From positions 124,001 to 188,000 of the forward strand of contig CAZUJL010000002.1 in NCBI GenBank assembly GCA_964620045.1: DNA of 64,000 nt. The letters are read 5' to 3'. This stretch comes from VFKU01 sp964620045 (GTDB lineage: Bacteria > Hydrogenedentota > Hydrogenedentia > Hydrogenedentales > GCA-2746185). Below, one piece after another: positions 49,658 to 57,730 of the stretch. Within the stretch, counting starts at the first letter, position 1; each line of letters begins with the position of its first letter. The position numbers and the translations under genes are program-made. The notes beneath the pieces are model-generated. The model was not told the origin of the DNA and made no database searches. It saw only the letters and a program-made list of their open reading frames with translations.

Positions 49658-51835
49658 TCATTTGACGTCTCCCGGCAGCGCCAAAACCGCAGGAAGCAGC
49701 ACTAAATTAGACAACACGGCCGTAAACATGGCGATTCCACACAACAGCCCGAAGTTCGATATCGGGATGAAGATGGACATGGAAATGGTGAAAAACCCGA
49801 TTACCGCGACCACAGAAGTCACAATGCACGCCGGGCCGACATCCGCCAGCATGCTGTGAATTGCATCAAAATTGCTGCGGCCTTGGGCACGCACCCAGCG
49901 GTAATACGAGAGAATGATCACGGTTTCGTCCACCGCGATCCCGAGCGAGATGCTCGCCACCATGACTGTCGCCACGTCGAGTGAAATGCCGAGGATTCCC
50001 ATGACGGTGAACACCACGAGCAACGGCACGATGTTCGGCGGCAGCAGGATCAGCGTCAGGCGCACCGACCGCATGCCGATCAGGATCACGATGAAGACGG
50101 AGATCAGCGAGCTGACATAGCTGCGCACCTGGTTCTGCAAGAGGCCAAAGTTGAACTCGTGCATGCGCGTCGCCATGCCCGTGATTTCGCCGTGCATCGG
50201 CGCCGGCAACGCGGCCACGCGCGCCTTGGTTTCCTTGATCACCTTGTCGAACACGCTGGAATCCCGCGTGCGCGTGAGCACCGACAGCCGGATGCGCTCA
50301 CCGTCGTGCGTCACAAACCGATCCAGTTGCCGGCTGTCCTCGTCGCCCATCTGCGCCAGTAGTTTTTTCGCTTGCTCGGTCGATTCCGGCAGCGCGAAAA
50401 ACGCCGGATCGAAATCGTGGTCCCATTGGTTAATCTTCTTGAGGAAGTCGTACGGACCAAACACGCGCGACACGGCTTCCTGGCTGGACAGGTACTTCAG
50501 CAGATCCTCAATCGCGGGCCAGTATTTCTGATTGGTCCAGCCGCCGTCCGGCATGTCGAGCACAATTTCCAGCGACTGCAGGCCTGTAAGGTGCTCCTGC
50601 ACGAATTCATAGGAATCCACCACCGGGTGGGTCTTCGGCAAAAACTTCAGCGAATCCGGCTGCGTCTTCACTTGCAGCGCAAAGTAGGCGGCCACCGCGA
50701 CGAAGATTCCGAAGATCACCAGCGCCGGCCGCGGATGGCGCGTCAAGCGCTTGGCGAGCCCTTCGAGCAGGCGGCTGGCATGCTGCACATGTGGCGAAGG
50801 CGGCACTTTCCATTTCATGCACAGCCACGGCGTCAGGTACAGGCTCACGATCAGCATGAACATCATGCCGAGCCCCATGTATTTGCCAAGGTCACGGATC
50901 GCGCTGACGTTGGTCGTGATCAGCGACAAGAAACCCAACGAAGTCGTGATCGACGACATGATCAGCGAGCCGCGAAGCTCGCGCATCGTCTCCTGCAGCG
51001 CCTCGACCGGATCGGGAATGCGCGCGGCGAGCTGCTGGAAGCGGCTCACGACATGGATGCTGTTCGCCAGCGACAAGACCCACAGGATCAGCGGGGAGGA
51101 GGCCGTCACCAGATTCAGCGTATGTCCGGTGGCCGGCATGCTCGCCATTGTCAGCAGCAGGATCACTGAATTGCACACCAGCACCACGATCGTGCCGCGG
51201 AACGAGCGGAGCAGCCAGATGAGCACAATTAGCGAAAGCACCGCCGCGATCGGAAACATCCGCAGCGACTCGCCCATCGTGATTTTGTCGATGGCCGACT
51301 CGAAGATGGGATCGCCCACCAAATCGACTCGGAACCCGAAGTCGCGCAGCGGCTGCACGGCCTCGTCGATGGCGTGCGCGAACTCTTCGTTCGCGCCGGG
51401 CTCGTCCAGCAGCTTCAGCTCAACGACGATGCCCGCGACCTGCTTGTCTTTGGAAATGAACAGGCCCTCGTAGAAGGGCGTGCTGGTCATTTCCTCTTCG
51501 AGCGCTTCGTTGTCTTCGCCGCCGAAGGTCTCCATGAAGATCGTCGGCAAGCCGTTCACGCTGGCCACCTGCGGCAGCTTCCCAATCGACTGCGCCCCGC
51601 GCACCATCGCGTCCAGCGAATCCAGGTCGAAGAGCGGCTTGCCAGACAGCGCAACGATCATCACCGCGTCGTTGCCGAATTCCTGTTGGAACTCGTCGTA
51701 AGCCTTGGCGGCCGGCGTGTTCTGGTCGAGCATGCGCTCGTGGCGGTTGTCCACGTGCAGACCGGGCTTGTACAGCAGGCCCAGCGCGACAACACAGGCC
51801 AAGCCGATGAGTATGGGACCTAAACGTGATGGCAC
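49658..51835 (-). CDS. RND/MMPL-family exporter
   Basis: 725 aa beginning with GTG 51835. Two halves, each with one TM, a large extracytoplasmic loop and five TMs, as in MMPL and HpnN-type transporters: first TM about 6-24, loop to ~190, helices to ~345; second half from ~365. NSIHVVSRF and ISLGIAVDETVIILSYYRW correspond to the TM4/TM10 regions that carry proton relay residues. Relatives export lipids (hopanoids, glycolipids, aryl polyenes) to the outer membrane. Together with the TPR gene it may form an envelope-lipid transport unit. No clear ribosome-binding site. Confidence 0.85.
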   Translation of the reverse strand: MPSRLGPILIGLACVVALGLLYKPGLHVDNRHERMLDQNTPAAKAYDEFQQEFGNDAVMIVALSGKPLFDLDSLDAMVRGAQSIGKLPQVASVNGLPTIFMETFGGEDNEALEEEMTSTPFYEGLFISKDKQVAGIVVELKLLDEPGANEEFAHAIDEAVQPLRDFGFRVDLVGDPIFESAIDKITMGESLRMFPIAAVLSLIVLIWLLRSFRGTIVVLVCNSVILLLTMASMPATGHTLNLVTASSPLILWVLSLANSIHVVSRFQQLAARIPDPVEALQETMRELRGSLIMSSITTSLGFLSLITTNVSAIRDLGKYMGLGMMFMLIVSLYLTPWLCMKWKVPPSPHVQHASRLLEGLAKRLTRHPRPALVIFGIFVAVAAYFALQVKTQPDSLKFLPKTHPVVDSYEFVQEHLTGLQSLEIVLDMPDGGWTNQKYWPAIEDLLKYLSSQEAVSRVFGPYDFLKKINQWDHDFDPAFFALPESTEQAKKLLAQMGDEDSRQLDRFVTHDGERIRLSVLTRTRDSSVFDKVIKETKARVAALPAPMHGEITGMATRMHEFNFGLLQNQVRSYVSSLISVFIVILIGMRSVRLTLILLPPNIVPLLVVFTVMGILGISLDVATVMVASISLGIAVDETVIILSYYRWVRAQGRSNFDAIHSMLADVGPACIVTSVVAVIGFFTISMSIFIPISNFGLLCGIAMFTAVLSNLVLLPAVLALPGDVK

Positions 51836-51857
51836 GCCGGAGAGGTTTACCTATGCA

Positions 51858-51888
51858 TGAGAAAACCGCCGGACCCCCGGTCCGGCGG
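51858..51888 (-). terminator. Rho-independent terminator of the prepilin gene
   Basis: Perfect ten-base stem CCGCCGGACC / GGTCCGGCGG (51866-51875, 51879-51888) with a three-base loop; on the minus strand it is followed by TTTTCTCAT. It lies 50 bases beyond the prepilin stop and before the MMPL gene. Confidence 0.75.
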
Positions 51889-51938
51889 CGAAACACTATC
51901 GAATTGGTCGCTGGCGATCCACCAAGGCACGCACGGCC

Positions 51939-52889
51939 TCAGTTTCCGCCAAAGAACTCCGCAATTTGCGCGAACTGCCTGCTCACCGGGAAGCGGCCCG
52001 GATATTTCACAAAGTCCACATGCCCATCGAGATACAACACGTTCGAACCACCCGGCACGTGGTTGAAGGCAGTGACATCGATCGAAACCGAGTCGAAGGC
52101 CACCAGCACGTTGCTTTGGGCCTTCGCGGACGCGCCGGGGTTGTTGATGTCGGTGATGAAGACGCGCTCGATGCCTTCGCGCAGCCGGTAATACGTGTCC
52201 GCCGGGATACCGTCGTTCGGGTTTACATCGACACCCGTAATGTCGTTTTCATAAAAGTTCGAATCGGGCCACGCCGTTACGTGACCGATGATGGCGCCCG
52301 AGGCCGCCGTGATAAACGATTGGAACGAGGTGTTCGAGCCGTCTTGGTCGATCACGTCCGGATCCAGCGCCCACGGAATGTACACATAGGATTCCGATGT
52401 CACCGCGCATGCATCGATATGCCCGTTTTTGTCGCCGAAACCGTCGTTGTTTTCGTCACGGTTCCACCGGCCGGCATCAATCTCCGACTGGGCAGTCGGG
52501 TCCGACGGGCAAATGTACACGTTCAGATCAGGCAGGTATTCGGGAAACATCGCCAGGGTGTCCGCCACGGCCTGGATCTCGACGCCCGAGCCAAACGCCG
52601 TGGATGGCGGATTCGAGAGTGAGCACGGCGGATTCACATACGTCGCTTCGTAGTCCGGCGCGGGGTAGTCGATCGACGACGCCCGTTGGAAAGGCGGGAA
52701 CTTCTCGCCCTTCGACTCGCTGGAGTACATCTTTAGCGCGAGGCCAATCTGCTTGAGGTTGTTCGCGCAGCTCGCCCGCCGCGCGGCTTCACGCGCCCGT
52801 GCCAGTGCCGGTAGCAAGATCGCCGCGAGTATGCCGATGATCGCGATCACCACCAGCAGTTCAATGAGAGTAAAGCCCTTACGCCGCAT
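51939..52889 (-). CDS. Type IV-like prepilin (DUF1559-type pseudopilin)
   Basis: 316 aa. Class III leader MRRKG before FTLIELLVVIAIIGILAAIL, with Glu5 of the mature protein; prepilin peptidase cuts after the Gly. After the helix comes ARAREAARRASCANNLKQIG, a signature of the many pseudopilin-like proteins of Planctomycetota, Hydrogenedentota and related bacteria, and near the C-terminus GGSNVLYLDGHVDFVKYPG, the H-X9-DG-type motif of that group. GTAGGAGG precedes the ATG. Such genomes carry tens of copies of unknown function, thought to use the type II secretion/pilus apparatus. Confidence 0.92.
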   Translation of the reverse strand: MRRKGFTLIELLVVIAIIGILAAILLPALARAREAARRASCANNLKQIGLALKMYSSESKGEKFPPFQRASSIDYPAPDYEATYVNPPCSLSNPPSTAFGSGVEIQAVADTLAMFPEYLPDLNVYICPSDPTAQSEIDAGRWNRDENNDGFGDKNGHIDACAVTSESYVYIPWALDPDVIDQDGSNTSFQSFITAASGAIIGHVTAWPDSNFYENDITGVDVNPNDGIPADTYYRLREGIERVFITDINNPGASAKAQSNVLVAFDSVSIDVTAFNHVPGGSNVLYLDGHVDFVKYPGRFPVSRQFAQIAEFFGGN

Positions 52890-53004
52890 TCGATTCGCCT
52901 CCTACACCAAACTCCCACAGCGCGCGCTGCGCCATGTCCGACCTCAATTCGACCCAGATTTTGGCCGAAGCGTTTACATGATGTCTAGTAGACCCTGCCG
53001 TCCC

Positions 53005-54225
53005 TTACCCCTGCGATTGCGCTTCCCTGTCCCGTACCCCCAATAAATAGAGAATACCGTCGAGGCCGACGTTCGACAGCGACGAACGCGCGGACTCACG
53101 CACCAACGGCTTTGCCCGGAACGCTATTCCCAGTCCCGCCGCCGCCAGCATGGGCAAATCGTTCGCCCCGTCGCCGACCGCCACGGTTTGTGCAATGTGG
53201 ATGCGTTCCTTATCGGCCAGCGTGCGCAGGAGGGCGGCCTTGCGGTTGGCATCGACAATATCGCCCACCAGCCGCCCCGTCAGCTTGCCGCCCGCCGTCT
53301 CGAGTTCGTTGGCGTACAAATAGTCCACGCCAAGCCGTTCTTTGAGCCGCGCGCCAAACCAAGTGAACCCGCCGGACAGGATCGCAATCTTGTAGCCGAG
53401 GTGTTTGAGGGTCGACACCAGCCGTTCCGCACCGTCGGTCAACGGAATGCGCGCCGCCGTCTCCGCCATGCGCGCTTCGTCGAGCCCTTTCAGCAATTCC
53501 AGCCGCCGCATCAGGCTCTCGCGGTAGTCCAGCTCGCCGCGCATGGCCGATTCCGTAATCGCCGACACCTGCGCGCCAACACCGTGGGTCTTGGCAAGTT
53601 CGTCGATCACCTCGGCCTGAATCAGCGTCGAGTCCATGTCGAATGCGACCAGCCGCCGGTTGCGGCGGTAGACGTCGTCCGCCTGGAAGGCGATGTCCAC
53701 GCCCTGATCGTGCGCAAGCGCCAGAAATGCCGCGCGCATCGCCGTCGAGTTCTTCGGCGTGCCGCGCACGGAAAATTCCACGCACGCCATCGCCGGTGGG
53801 GGAGTGCCGTCCAGCGGAATGCGGCCCGAGAGCCGCGTGATCACGTCGATGTTCAGGCCCTGATCGAAAATGATGCGCGTGAGCCCCGCGAGGTGTCGCG
53901 CATCGATCACGCGCCCCAGCAGCGTGATGATGTGCCGGTCTTTTCCCTGCGCATGCACCCAGTGCGCGTAGTCCGGCATCGCGATCGGCGCGAACTTAAT
54001 CTTGAGGTCGAGTTCCTTCGCGCGCGCGGCCAATTCCTGTTCGATGTGTCCCCAATTCGTGTTCACCGGAGACTGCGTGAGAATACCCAGCGACAAGGTC
54101 TCGTGGATGACGGCCTGCCCGATGTCGAGCACGGTCGCGTCGTAGCGCGCGAGAATTTCGAGCAGCGACACACTGACGCCCGGTTTGTCCTCGCCGGAGA
54201 CCGTGATGAGTATCGCGCCGCTCAC
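53005..54225 (-). CDS. serB: Phosphoserine phosphatase with N-terminal ACT domains
   Basis: 406 aa from GTG 54225 (GAGG upstream, seven bases after the Hsp70 stop). Two ACT-like domains occupy about 1-175 (ILITVSGEDKPGVSVSLLEILA; HIITLLGRVIDARHLAGLTRI) and probably bind serine. The HAD phosphatase follows: FDMDSTLIQ (nucleophile Asp and general acid), the Ser of LSGGF, a Lys in NRKAALL and GDGANDLPML. It completes serine biosynthesis by dephosphorylating O-phosphoserine. Genes serA and serC are not in the window. The gene is in an operon with the Hsp70-like gene. Confidence 0.94.
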   Translation of the reverse strand: MSGAILITVSGEDKPGVSVSLLEILARYDATVLDIGQAVIHETLSLGILTQSPVNTNWGHIEQELAARAKELDLKIKFAPIAMPDYAHWVHAQGKDRHIITLLGRVIDARHLAGLTRIIFDQGLNIDVITRLSGRIPLDGTPPPAMACVEFSVRGTPKNSTAMRAAFLALAHDQGVDIAFQADDVYRRNRRLVAFDMDSTLIQAEVIDELAKTHGVGAQVSAITESAMRGELDYRESLMRRLELLKGLDEARMAETAARIPLTDGAERLVSTLKHLGYKIAILSGGFTWFGARLKERLGVDYLYANELETAGGKLTGRLVGDIVDANRKAALLRTLADKERIHIAQTVAVGDGANDLPMLAAAGLGIAFRAKPLVRESARSSLSNVGLDGILYLLGVRDREAQSQG

Positions 54226-54232
54226 GAACGCC

Positions 54233-55645
54233 TCATGCGAATTGCGCCACGGCCGCGAGTCCCGCCGCCACACTCGTGAACGTCTCGCGCTGCCGCAGCT
54301 TCTCCGCGCCATAGCGCTCGGCCAGCATCGCGCGCACAGCGGGGATGAGGCTCGTGCCGCCGGTCGTCAACACAAGATCAATGGATTCCGGCGTCACGCC
54401 CGCGGCCTGCTCGCACTCGATCATGGAGTCTTTCATCTCCTCGATCATGTGCTCGATGATATGCGAAAACTCCTGCCGTTCGAGTGGTTCATGCAGCGCG
54501 ATGCCGGGCCGGTCAAAATCGATGGTGGTTTCCACCACGTCCGACAGCCGGCGCTTCGCCGCCTCTACCTCGCGAACCAACGGATACGCGTAATTACGCT
54601 GAATCAACGTGCGCAATGCGCGTATCTGCTCCGGCAGGTCCGAACTCGCCTCGGCCGCGATCAACCAGTTGATCGTCTCCTCCGTATTCAGCCGGTACAT
54701 GTTCTGCCAGTCGATGATCGCGTTGAACACGTATTGCGGCAGACGCAGTTGCGAGGGGCCGTACCGTGCGCGGCTGCCCACGCTCGGAAAAATTTTCGAG
54801 CGAATGATCTCCTGGTCGATCGCGTCACCGGCCACCGGCACGCCCGACACGCCGAGAATCTTGCTCTCGGAAAGCCGCTGGCCCGCGTTCGCGCCGCCGC
54901 CGAAATCCATGATGCACACGTCGAAGGTACCGCCGCCGATATCGACGACCATCAGGCGCTGGCGTTCGCGCGCCGCGATCGCGTAATCCACGCACGCGGC
55001 CACCGGCTCATAGAAGAATCGGATTTCCTTGAAGCCCGCCAAGCGCGCAGCCGTTTCCAGCCGGCGCTGCGCGGTCTGATCTTCCTCGCTGCGCATCGAG
55101 AAGCGCACCGGCCGTCCAAACACCGCCGCCTCGACCGGCTGGCCCGCCGCCTCGTCCGCCGCGGACTTGATGCGCCGCAGGATCACGGCCACGAGTTCTT
55201 CGATCTGGTACTGCGTGCCGAAGACTTCCGTGCCGCGAAACTCGCGCAGGCGCAACGAGGTTTTCAGCGATTGAAAAAGCCGGCCCGGCGCGTTGACTTC
55301 CACCAGCGCGCGCGCCGTGACCACCTCGGCCAGTTCGTTGCCATCCTTGCGCACAGAGCCGCCGTACTCGTTGTCGAGTTCGCCGCCGACATAGCCCTCG
55401 ATGTGCACGCCCAACTCCACCGCGCGCACGAGCACTTCGCGATCGACGTTGCGCTCGATGAAGGTGTTGGCCGCCGCACGTCCGACGATGGTCTCGCCGT
55501 CGCGCGAGATGTAGAGCAGCGACGGGAGGGACGTCACGTTGTCGTTGCAGGCGTCAATTGGAACGACACGGACAGCTTCGCCGTCGGCCAAGGCCACGCT
55601 GGAGTTCGAAGTACCGAAATCGATACCGCAGCTCGGCTTAGCCAA
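54233..55645 (-). CDS. Hsp70-family ATPase lacking a substrate-binding domain (YegD-like)
   Basis: 470 aa, beginning with TTG 55645 (GGGGGTG upstream); no other start gives the conserved CGIDFGTSNSSVA phosphate-1 loop. Phosphate-2 loop VVDIGGGTFDV and adenosine motif LTTGGTSLIP are present, so it should bind and hydrolyse ATP, but the chain ends right after the nucleotide-binding fold and lacks the peptide-binding C-terminal domain of DnaK. YegD-like proteins are of unknown function. The gene is seven bases upstream of serB and most likely cotranscribed with it. Confidence 0.9.
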   Translation of the reverse strand: MAKPSCGIDFGTSNSSVALADGEAVRVVPIDACNDNVTSLPSLLYISRDGETIVGRAAANTFIERNVDREVLVRAVELGVHIEGYVGGELDNEYGGSVRKDGNELAEVVTARALVEVNAPGRLFQSLKTSLRLREFRGTEVFGTQYQIEELVAVILRRIKSAADEAAGQPVEAAVFGRPVRFSMRSEEDQTAQRRLETAARLAGFKEIRFFYEPVAACVDYAIAARERQRLMVVDIGGGTFDVCIMDFGGGANAGQRLSESKILGVSGVPVAGDAIDQEIIRSKIFPSVGSRARYGPSQLRLPQYVFNAIIDWQNMYRLNTEETINWLIAAEASSDLPEQIRALRTLIQRNYAYPLVREVEAAKRRLSDVVETTIDFDRPGIALHEPLERQEFSHIIEHMIEEMKDSMIECEQAAGVTPESIDLVLTTGGTSLIPAVRAMLAERYGAEKLRQRETFTSVAAGLAAVAQFA

Positions 55646-55775
55646 GGCACACCCCCGCGACGTTGAAGGGGATAGCGATGTGGCGGCATAACCTACTGGT
55701 ATTAAGTGAGTTACAGGCAGTCATCGAGCATCAAAAACCGTCAAAAATAAGTCCATAAAACGAAACAGAAAACTC

Positions 55776-55804
55776 TTGACAAGAAGTGCTTAATGTTGTA
55801 ATCT
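55776..55804 (+). promoter_or_regulatory. Promoter of the XRE gene, possibly leaderless
   Basis: TTGACA (55776-55781) is a perfect -35. A -10 is TAATCT at 55799-55804 with a 17-base spacer, or TGTAAT at 55797-55802 with 15. Either places transcription start within a few bases of the ATG at 55812, and no Shine-Dalgarno is visible. Confidence 0.55.
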
Positions 55805-55811
55805 GGCCCAC

Positions 55812-56102
55812 ATGGAACAGACCACCCTTAAAAACCGGGTCCGCGAACTGCGCACTCGGCTCGACATGCGACAGTCCGACCTCGCCCGCGAGATCGGGGT
55901 AACGCGGCAGACCATTCTCGCCATCGAGAAGGGCCGGCTCAATCCCTCGATCAACATCGCACTGAAGACCGCTCGCGTTTTGCGCGAACCGGTCGACTAC
56001 GTGTTCTATCTAGAACACGGGGCGACTGAATCGGGCGAAACCCGCATTCTCGAGCCGGCGACGATGCGCGCGACTACGGTCTGGAACCTTAGCCAGCCTT
56101 AA
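55812..56102 (+). CDS. XRE-family transcriptional regulator
   Basis: 96 aa. A classic Cro/CI helix-turn-helix fills the first ~65 residues: LKNRVRELRTRLDMRQSDLA, then EIGVTRQTILAIEKGRLNPS. It belongs to the YgzD-like group of very short regulators (LRTRLDMRQ.. IALKTARVLREPVDYVF), often in envelope or metabolic contexts and of unknown target. A ~30-residue tail with no known domain follows. The promoter almost abuts the start codon, suggesting a leaderless mRNA. It is 56 bases from the convergent Rrf2 gene end. Confidence 0.9.
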   Translation: MEQTTLKNRVRELRTRLDMRQSDLAREIGVTRQTILAIEKGRLNPSINIALKTARVLREPVDYVFYLEHGATESGETRILEPATMRATTVWNLSQP

Positions 56103-56157
56103 TTCCGGCTGTATCTAGGGGGAACCAGTCTCGCCGTCCGTGCATTCCGGGCGACGC

Positions 56158-56571
56158 TCAGATGAAGTACATGTCCGCCTTGGCGGCCTCGTCCAGAATT
56201 GACTGGACGGTGACTTCACTCAGCGTCTCCGTAAGCCGGCGGGACACCTTTCGCCACACGAGGCCTACTTCCTCCAGCGGCGAATCCCCCCCGGGCATCG
56301 GCTCCAGAATCGGGCCGTCCACGGCCGTGATCACGTCCAAGACGCTGATCGCGGCCGGCAACCGCCCCAAATTATAGCCCCCCTGCGCCCCACGCACACT
56401 CGTCACAATGCCCGCGCGCTTAAGCTGCAAGAGGATGTGTACCAAGTACTTCTCCGGAATCCGCTGCCGCTCTGCGATTTCCGTGGCGGTCTGCGGCGTT
56501 ACCATCGGCGCGTGCCGCGCCAAATCGATCACCGCCCGCACGGCATAGTCGCATCGCGAAGAGATATTCAC
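56158..56571 (-). CDS. Rrf2-family transcriptional regulator
   Basis: 137 aa. Winged helix NISSRCDYAVRAVIDLA ... TATEIAERQRIPEKYLVHILLQLKRAGIVTSVRGAQGGYNLGR is diagnostic for Rrf2 (IscR/NsrR/CymR). The three cysteines that hold an iron-sulfur cluster in IscR and NsrR (C-X5-7-C) are not present after LEPMPGGD; the only Cys is near the N-terminus. It is thus of the cluster-free type, like CymR, which acts with a partner or ligand. A near-consensus promoter lies upstream. Target unknown; autoregulation is usual. Confidence 0.92.
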   Translation of the reverse strand: MNISSRCDYAVRAVIDLARHAPMVTPQTATEIAERQRIPEKYLVHILLQLKRAGIVTSVRGAQGGYNLGRLPAAISVLDVITAVDGPILEPMPGGDSPLEEVGLVWRKVSRRLTETLSEVTVQSILDEAAKADMYFI

Positions 56572-56593
56572 CGAGAATCCTTAGTCGGCCGGT

Positions 56594-56622
56594 ATTATTA
56601 CTCCCAGAGGCAGGATTGTCAA
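56594..56622 (-). promoter_or_regulatory. Promoter of the Rrf2 regulator gene
   Basis: On the minus strand TTGACA (56617-56622) and AATAAT (56594-56599) are separated by 17 bases, a near-consensus sigma-70 promoter. Transcription would start near 56587, about 15 bases before the ATG, with AAGGA in between. Confidence 0.7.
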
Positions 56623-56663
56623 AAACGACGCGCAACGACCCTCCTTAGTATCATGCGCCGCCC

Positions 56664-56714
56664 ATGCTGACTTCCGAACTCGACTATGAGCTCCCCGAGC
56701 GCCGCCGATGCTGA
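56664..56714 (+). other. Short ORF duplicating the queA N-terminus
   Basis: A 16-codon frame, MLTSELDYELPERRRC, ends in TGA at 56712-56714, four bases inside queA. It is a diverged copy of the first 13 codons of queA (MLTSDLDYDLPGR) displaced by 44 bases, and the eight bases GCGCCGCC before each ATG also repeat. Over the first 40 bases 32 agree, and seven of the eight differences fall on third codon positions. It could be a translated leader coupled to queA by overlap, a relic of a second queA, or an assembly join of two strains. Confidence 0.6.
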
Positions 56715-57730
56715 CGTCGGATCTCGACTACGACCTGCCTGGGCGCCTGATCGCCCAGCATCCCGCCGCCCGGCGCGACGAGTCGCGGCTGCTCGTGGTC
56801 AATCGCGCGACGGGAGACTTTCGCGCCGACGTCTTTCGCAACCTCGGCGCGTATCTGCGTGCCGGTGACTGCCTGGTGTTGAACGACACGCGCGTGATCC
56901 GCGCGCGCCTCAATGCGCAAAAAACCAGCGGCGGCCGCATCGAAATTTTTTTGCTGCGCGAACTGAAGCCCGGCGAGTGGGAGGCGCTGGTGCGCCCGTC
57001 CGCGCGCGTGAAGCCCGGCGCGACGGTGCTCGTGGGCAATCGCATCGAAGCAAGCGTGGAAGAAGCATTGCCCGGCGGTGCGCGGCGTGTGTGTTTCGCT
57101 GTGCCGGATGTGATCACGGCACTCGAAGCGGTAGGCGAGATTCCGCTGCCGCCGTACATTCATCGAGACAAACCCGAGGCCGTCGACGCGGAACGGTATC
57201 AAACCGTTTTTGCGCGGACCCCTGGCGCGGTCGCGGCGCCCACCGCGGGTCTGCACTTCACGCCGGAACTGCTCACGTCGCTCGAACACGCCGGCGTCTC
57301 GCGCGCCACGCTCACGTTGCACGTGGGCTACGGCACCTTCAAACCCATCCAGGTGGATCAGCTCGAAGATCACTCCGTGGATGGAGAAGATTTCGATCTG
57401 CCGATCGAGACCGCGGATCGCTTGAACGCGACGCGCGCCTCCGGCGGCCGCGTGGTGGCCGTCGGCACCACCGCCACGCGCGTACTCGAATCACAATATC
57501 GCGACGGGGCGTCCCGAGCAGGCCACGGCATGACGCAGCTCTACATCCACCCGCCCTACACATTCCGCGCCGTCGACGCGCTCATCACGAATTTTCACCT
57601 GCCGCGATCGAGCCTGCTGGCGCTGGTGTACGCCTTCGCCGGCACGGATCTCGCCCGTGCGGCGTACCGGTATGCGGTCGAGCAGGAGTTTCGGTTTTAC
57701 AGCTACGGCGACGCGATGCTGATTGTCTAA
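56708..57730 (+). CDS. queA: S-adenosylmethionine:tRNA ribosyltransferase-isomerase
   Basis: 340 aa, normal length. N-terminus MLTSDLDYDLPGRLIAQHPAARRDESRLL, conserved LNDTRVIRAR, GAVAAPTAGLHFTPELL, LHVGYGTFKPI and NFHLPRSSLLALV identify QueA. It transfers and isomerises the ribose of SAM onto preQ1 in tRNA to give epoxyqueuosine. There is no Shine-Dalgarno sequence; instead a short ORF copying its own N-terminus ends four bases inside the gene, so translation may be coupled to it. Other queuosine genes are not in the window. The stop abuts that of the convergent transglycosylase. Confidence 0.96.
   Translation: MLTSDLDYDLPGRLIAQHPAARRDESRLLVVNRATGDFRADVFRNLGAYLRAGDCLVLNDTRVIRARLNAQKTSGGRIEIFLLRELKPGEWEALVRPSARVKPGATVLVGNRIEASVEEALPGGARRVCFAVPDVITALEAVGEIPLPPYIHRDKPEAVDAERYQTVFARTPGAVAAPTAGLHFTPELLTSLEHAGVSRATLTLHVGYGTFKPIQVDQLEDHSVDGEDFDLPIETADRLNATRASGGRVVAVGTTATRVLESQYRDGASRAGHGMTQLYIHPPYTFRAVDALITNFHLPRSSLLALVYAFAGTDLARAAYRYAVEQEFRFYSYGDAMLIV

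Noticed and set aside
54185..55666. 493-codon plus-strand frame opposite the Hsp70 gene
   Set aside because: Antisense shadow with no domain; the minus strand has complete Hsp70 ATPase motifs.
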